A stretch of 28,016 bases of DNA from Candidatus Flexifilum affinis (GTDB taxonomy: Bacteria; Chloroflexota; Anaerolineae; Aggregatilineales; Phototrophicaceae), in NCBI GenBank assembly GCA_016713325.1, contig JADJPJ010000054.1, forward strand, positions 1 through 28,016, read 5' to 3'. Position numbers and translations under genes: made by a program. This document shows, piece after piece, positions 24,332 through 28,016 of the stretch. Each line of letters opens with the position of its first letter. The stretch's first letter is position 1. A model generated the notes under the pieces. It was not told where the DNA came from. It saw only the letters and a program-made list of their open reading frames with translations, and did no database searches.

Positions 24332-24862
24332 CCTCGACGGCGTCAAGGATTTCGGCAAGGTGTTCGATAGCCCGGAGTTGAAGTGAGCGCACCGCGTCTA
24401 TCGAGCGCCCCATGACCGAAGCGGTATCTTGAAGGGTTAAATTTTGTGCCAACCTAAACATCAGCACCTCCTGCTGATCGATGCTTAGTATTCTGAGCGC
24501 ACTGCGAGCTCGTTCGAGACGTATCGAGGGCAACGGATCGCCTATCCGCTCATCCGTTCGTTCCAGGATCCATTCTCCGACTTTGCTGACTTCTTGTCCG
24601 CTGCGTTCCCCATGGATCTTTAGACGCGCCAGGTGAACTGCCCGCGCCAGCGAACGCCTCCGCGCGGTCGTCCGAACAGAGCGAGCAGCACCGTAAATAC
24701 TTCCGCAGTGATCGATCGCGAACAGATCGGATCGGCAGTTCTCCAGTAAATGAACTGATAGACGGGGAAAACAGCGTGTCGTAAACTGTGCGCCTTCTTG
24801 ACTCCGACTGGAAGAGACCTCTCTTCGATCCCAGCTTCAGTCAAGATGAACTGACCAGCCAA
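24324..24862 (-). pseudogene. ECF-type RNA polymerase sigma factor, multiple frameshifts
   Basis: Region 4 is clear in the last frame (24324-24533). LSIDQQEVLMFRLAQNLTLQ and MGRSIDAVRSLQLRAIEHL match the sigma-70 region 4 helix-turn-helix. Region 2 is visible in another frame around 24700-24760 (VYQFIYWRTAD then ITAEVF). A third frame appears to carry the extreme N-terminus (TVYDTLF). At least two indels separate them, and the LAEDL core normally seen before ITAEVF is altered to ICSRS, so real decay is possible here. The upstream limit is approximate. It would direct RNA polymerase to stress or envelope promoters with its coupled membrane partner. Confidence 0.6.
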
Positions 24863-25165
24863 ACACCGCCATGATTGCCTCTAATCTACGCGCGAACTTC
24901 ACACTATTCACTGATGAAGTGTCTATTTCTGCCAAAAGTTTCGCACAATAGGAAAAAAAGCCCAATTTGGCAGATAAGGTGACCAACGAGATTACAGCCT
25001 CAGGGCAAGCCTGGAGGCGCGCAGCCGTTGATGCTGGACGCCTGTGTGGTTTGTCAATTCCTGGGCACAGGTAACGACTGGCAACACATCGAACCCCAAT
25101 TGCGGCCCTCATAGATCGTGTGTTAGCTCCTACTGCGATCTCGTTACCCGTGGCTTGGGGTGTTC
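24863..25165. other. Unassigned stretch upstream of the sigma-factor remnant
   Basis: I see no gene or RNA that can be supported. It may contain the former promoter and N-terminal end of the sigma-factor gene and the decayed 3' end of the HTH fragment on its right. Confidence 0.3.
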
Positions 25166-25316
25166 GCTGTGGCTTGCGCTCAATCGTGTGAAGCTGCTGC
25201 CCGACCCGCGTCCAGTAGATGCCAAGCGCAGCGCCGATCTGACGGTAGCTCATGCCGGAGGCCTGCATATCGTCGATGACTGGCCGAAGGTCTTCTTTGT
25301 TGCGACGATTGACGTT
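25166..25316 (-). pseudogene. Helix-turn-helix fragment (resolvase-like)
   Basis: About 50 codons read DLRPVIDDMQASGMSYRQIG followed by AALGIYWTRVGQQL, a convincing recruited helix-turn-helix of the kind seen at the end of serine recombinases and in phage regulators. No start codon of its own, catalytic domain or sensible C-terminus is visible. Repeat copy B begins 5 bases upstream. Most likely it is a gene remnant. Confidence 0.35.
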
Positions 25317-25320
25317 GGGC

Positions 25321-25468
25321 GATGATTCAGAGCAGTCAGAAGAGAAACTCCCAACCACGCCTATTTTTTGCACTCTACCCCTCAGGTCCACACAGCCGAA
25401 GCGAGCTCTGACAATCCATCTGTCAGGGCTTTTTCTGCCTGGGCAGGTTCAGATCCCGTCAGGATGTC
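25321..25468. repeat. Dispersed repeat carrying a terminator, copy B
   Basis: The partner of 13030-13183, about 148 bases. It keeps the conserved blocks CACTCTACCCCTCAGGTCCA and AGCCGAAGCGAG, the hairpin with T-run, and GTCAGGATG. The surrounding genes are unrelated to those around copy A. Confidence 0.75.
25404..25434 (+). terminator. Intrinsic terminator in repeat copy B
   Basis: AGCTCTGACA (25404-25413) pairs with TGTCAGGGCT (25421-25430), ten pairs including one G-T, followed by a run of five Ts. The stem is kept in both repeat copies although the loop differs (AGCAC versus ATCCATC). No plus-strand gene precedes it. Confidence 0.65.
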
Positions 25469-25504
25469 GGCTCAAAACCGGTGAGTATCTTTAGGTAGTA
25501 GCCC

Positions 25505-25553
25505 TGTAGTAGCAATAAATGCAATCTGAGCGAGAACACGAGTCAGCAGCGCA
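25505..25553 (-). mobile_element. End fragment of the 1561-2767 IS family
   Basis: TGTAGTAGCAATAAATGCAA and the next 29 bases match the terminal end of the intact IS (1561 onward). Similarity ends about 20 bases before the ISL3-type element, which may have removed the rest. Confidence 0.7.
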
Positions 25554-25573
25554 TGACCTTACCCCGAATCGAC

Positions 25574-27304
25574 GGTTCTTCCGCACTTTATGTGCAAGTG
25601 CAGGGAATGAGGGAGCGGTAAACTGATGTGATGAATTGGTTACGAGAAGAGCTATCACATCAAGACGATCCCCTTTCATTTGCCTGGCTTCGAGATCGAA
25701 AGCGTAGAAAACGACGAGGGCATATGGCATATTCATGTACGAAGCACAGTCGACTCCGCCCGCTGTCCGTGTTGTCAGCAACCGTCCACGAGTCAGCATA
25801 GTTGGCATCAGCGACATCCTCCAGGAACTCCCCTGTATTGGACAAGGGGTACGACTCCATTTACAGGTGAAACGTTTTCGCTGCCCGAATCTGGTCTGTC
25901 TGCGGAAGACTTTTGTGGAGCAATTTCGGACTGGCTGCCAGCCTATGCTCGGCGCACGACGCAATTGACTGAGGTCTTGCGCCAGATCGCTTTTGAGCTG
26001 AGTGCTGAAGCAGCCTGCCGTGCATTAAAGCACTTTCAAGTGCTCACTAGCGGAGACACTTTGTTGCGGATTATTCGCCAAACACGTCTTCCACCCATCG
26101 ATGGTCCTCAGATCATCGGCGTCGATGATTGGGCATCGAAGAAGCGTGTTGACTATGGCACGGTGCTGGTGGACTTACAGCAGCACCGGGTCATTGACCT
26201 GCTACTCGAACGGACTTCAACCGTTGTCTCCGGTTGGCTCAAACAACATCCAAGCGTCGAGATCGTCGCCCGTGACCGCTCGACAGAGTATGCGGCAGGC
26301 ATTACGACGGGAGCACCCCAGGCGCTGCAAGCGGCAGATCGGTGGCATCCGCTGTTGAAATTCGCCAGATGCTGGATCGCTTCTTGAGTACAATTTACCC
26401 TCGTTTGAAGCAACTCCCTTTTGCGCCACAGCACTTGGATGTGCTCACTCAACAGCGGGCTGCTTTTCGCCGTACCCGAAGCGAACACAGCACCACCCAG
26501 ACCAGTTGTGAAAACGGTTAGCGAAATATGCCGAAATTCAACACTTACGCCAAGCGGGATACAACATTTCCCAGCTTGCTGACCAGTTAGGGCATCACTG
26601 GGAAACGGTTCGCAAATACTATGACGCAGCCCGCTTCCCAGAGCGCAAGCAGCGGCGACCAGGGCACAGCATGCTCGACCCTTTTCTGCCTTATCTGCAC
26701 CAACGGCTTGAGGAAGGCTGTGAGAATGCCTTACAGCTCTGGCGGGAAATTCAGCAGCGTGGTTATCCCGGTTCAGCGCGTCAGGTCTTGAAATGGATGC
26801 AATTTCACCGCACCTCGCCTGCGCCCAAGTACTCCCAAAAGGCCTCTTCTCTCGGTTTCCGACACCTCTCGGACACCTTCGGTGAACCTCCTTCCCTCTT
26901 CCAAGCAAATAGCCTGGTTGTTGGTTCGTGAGCCAGACCGTTTGATGCCCGACGAAGTCACCGTCATTGAACGTCTTCAACAGGACGCTGAGATCGCTCG
27001 CGCCTATGACCTCGCTCAGCAGTTTGTACACATGTTCAAGCAGCGTTTGGTCAAACACCTGGACGCCTGGCTTGAACAGTGTGAAACGGTCAACGCGGGG
27101 CCGGTCCACAACTTTGCCTTGAGCTTTCGCCAGGATTACGCCGCTGTCCGAGCGGCATTTGAGACCGATTGGAGCAATGGGCAAAACGGAAGGTCAGGTC
27201 AACCGCCTCAAATGCATCAAACGCCAGATGTATGGCCGTGCTAACTTCGACCTCCTCCGTCTGAAGGTACTTTTCTCCGGTTTCACATAAAGTGCGGAAG
27301 AACC
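25574..27304 (+). mobile_element. ISL3-type insertion sequence, 1731 bp, decayed
   Basis: Perfect 21-base terminal inverted repeats (25574-25594 and 27284-27304, outer end GGTTCTTCCGCACTT) bound a single plus-strand transposase pseudogene. ISL3 elements usually make 8-base target duplications, but the flanks GAATCGAC and ACCAAACC differ. One end therefore seems to have been rearranged since insertion. The right end interrupts an ApbE gene. Confidence 0.88.
25631..27290 (+). pseudogene. ISL3-family transposase, at least five frameshifts
   Basis: The likely start is ATG 25631 (MNWLREELSH). The reading then moves through several frames. It covers a cysteine-rich zinc-finger-like N-terminus (SARCPCCQQPS, then FRCPNLVCLRKTF) and the DDE_Tnp_ISL3 core (IIGVDDWASKKRVDYGTVLV, VARDRSTEYAAG, LRQAGYNISQLA region, FALSFRQDYAAV). 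It ends NFDLLRLKVLFSGFT, with its stop inside the right terminal repeat. Catalytic acidic residues in GVDDWA and ARDRS are preserved. Breaks include positions near 25660, 25810, 25925, 26360, 26520, 26890 and the AAAA run near 27184. A functional single protein cannot be made from this sequence as given. Confidence 0.82.
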
Positions 27305-27698
27305 ACCAAACCGGGTCAAGACCAGTTCGATGCCGCGCCAATCGGCGGCAAGGATCGGGCCGCGTCTCCGGCGCTGACAACGCGTTTAATGTCCGGTCAT
27401 AGCCGTTGGCGCTCAACGCGGGCAGCACCACCGGATTAAATGCGCCCTAGGTCAGGCAGGCGGCGTGCTTGGCGGCGCTCAGGTTGGAGAACAACACCTC
27501 ACCGACCGTCACCCAGTCCCCGACACAGGCATTGAACTGCATGAGCTCGCTCTCCGGGCGGAATCGTGATAGGCGGCTTCGAGGGTTTCCACCTGAAGGA
27601 ACGGCGCTCAAGAGCGCGTGATCATCGTCTTCCGTTTCGAGCTGGACGGAGACTTCACAACCCATCGCTCGCCATGTGAGATGGAACAAGTGCTTCAT
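27305..27698 (-). pseudogene. apbE: FAD:protein FMN transferase (ApbE) remnant
   Basis: The N-terminal third of an ApbE protein, whose full length is about 300 residues or more. Family landmarks are FHLTWRAMGCEVSVQLE, LSRFRPESELMQFNA and VTVGEVLFSNLSAAKHAACL, then GAFNPVVLPALSANGYDRTL. Between LT and GAFNP the codon is TAG (27447-27449) where the family has Gln (CAG), a nonsense change. The gene is then cut off by the ISL3-type element at 27304. ApbE attaches FMN to proteins such as NqrC/RnfG-type subunits. The ATG at 27698 overlaps the preceding stop as ATGA, so it was translated with its upstream neighbour. Confidence 0.85.
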
Positions 27699-28016
27699 CG
27701 GCTGAAACGACTAGATTGGACGATGGGCTGTTGTACGATCACCGGGGCGGGCGCGGTGACTTCCGCCGAGGCGGGCGGTTGGATGACAACTGGGCTGCTG
27801 GCACCCGGGTTGGCGCTTACCGCTGATTCACCTGTCTGACCCGCGCGGCGCAGAATGATGATGCTCGGCGCTGCCTGCTGGATGACGAGATCGGGGGCAG
27901 CGCGTACCATCCTAACGGGCGTCGTGGCTTCCGGAGACGAAGTGAAGATCGCTTCCAGGCGTCCAGCATCGAGCATTGCCAGATTTTGCGCGCCGAAAAA
28001 AGTCGCAATCGTCGCG
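27695..28016 (-). CDS. 3' end of an unknown gene coupled to apbE
   Basis: The frame is open from the window edge to the TGA at 27695-27697, giving about 106 C-terminal residues. It begins ATIATFFGAQNLAMLDAGRL, with PDLVIQQAAPSIIILRRAGQ in the middle. The tail is rich in Pro, Ala and Val (VVIQPPASAEVTAPAPVIVQ), like a flexible linker or cell-envelope extension. Its stop overlaps the apbE start (ATGA). Genes in this position are often FMN-binding or redox proteins, but I cannot identify the family from this part. Confidence 0.5.
   Translation of the reverse strand, partial: ATIATFFGAQNLAMLDAGRLEAIFTSSPEATTPVRMVRAAPDLVIQQAAPSIIILRRAGQTGESAVSANPGASSPVVIQPPASAEVTAPAPVIVQQPIVQSSRFSR

Noticed and set aside
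1..28016. tRNA, rRNA or riboswitch genes
   Set aside because: I looked for cloverleaf, rRNA and common riboswitch core motifs on both strands and recognised none. I could not run a covariance search.

Overview
The window looks like an accessory region of a bacterial chromosome of moderately high GC, most plausibly Chloroflexota. That is an inference from gene style: an unlipidated ribose-type sugar-binding protein, a NarL-type two-component pair, an ECF sigma factor followed by a short membrane protein with a CLEKLADG-type N-terminus, and degenerate IS elements. There is no rRNA or tRNA to confirm it.

Layout. Positions 1-2767 hold the 3' end of an unknown gene, an IS relic, a frameshifted helix-turn-helix gene and one apparently complete DDE-type IS (1561-2767). 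Positions 2870-12953 form a divergent carbohydrate-catabolism locus. The minus-strand arm is a class I aldolase, a PfkB kinase and a DeoR-family repressor. The plus-strand arm is an FAD-linked oxidase, a tandem-fused sugar-binding protein, a RbsA-like ATPase, a RbsC-like permease and a GatD-like polyol dehydrogenase. Between the arms lie a near-consensus sigma-70 promoter and an 8-bp-arm inverted repeat. A strong intrinsic terminator (13119-13152), inside a 150-bp dispersed repeat, closes the plus arm.

Positions 13525-21539 are a tightly packed minus-strand block. In transcription order it has a MurG/COG4671-like glycosyltransferase, two GT4-type glycosyltransferases, an MsbA-like ABC exporter and two APH-fold kinases. 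Most junctions overlap (TGATG, ATG inside the preceding stop region), so it is probably one operon that builds, modifies and exports a glycoconjugate. It is divergent from a histidine kinase/response regulator pair (21797-23943). A short membrane protein and a broken ECF sigma factor follow (23996-24862). The right end has the second copy of the terminator-bearing repeat, another IS relic, a decayed ISL3-type element (25574-27304), and an ApbE gene broken by that element and by a nonsense codon.

How the genes may work together. The first locus would import a polyol or sugar, oxidise it (GatD-like dehydrogenase, FAD oxidase), phosphorylate the ketose phosphate (PfkB) and cleave it (aldolase), under DeoR control. 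This resembles the galactitol/tagatose route, but the substrate is not proven.

Quality warning. About half of the genes carry one or more 1-2 bp indels, often in short homopolymers, while motifs on both sides of each break are conserved. Either the assembly has uncorrected indels or these genes are decaying. Entries typed as pseudogene for this reason alone may be intact in the organism.
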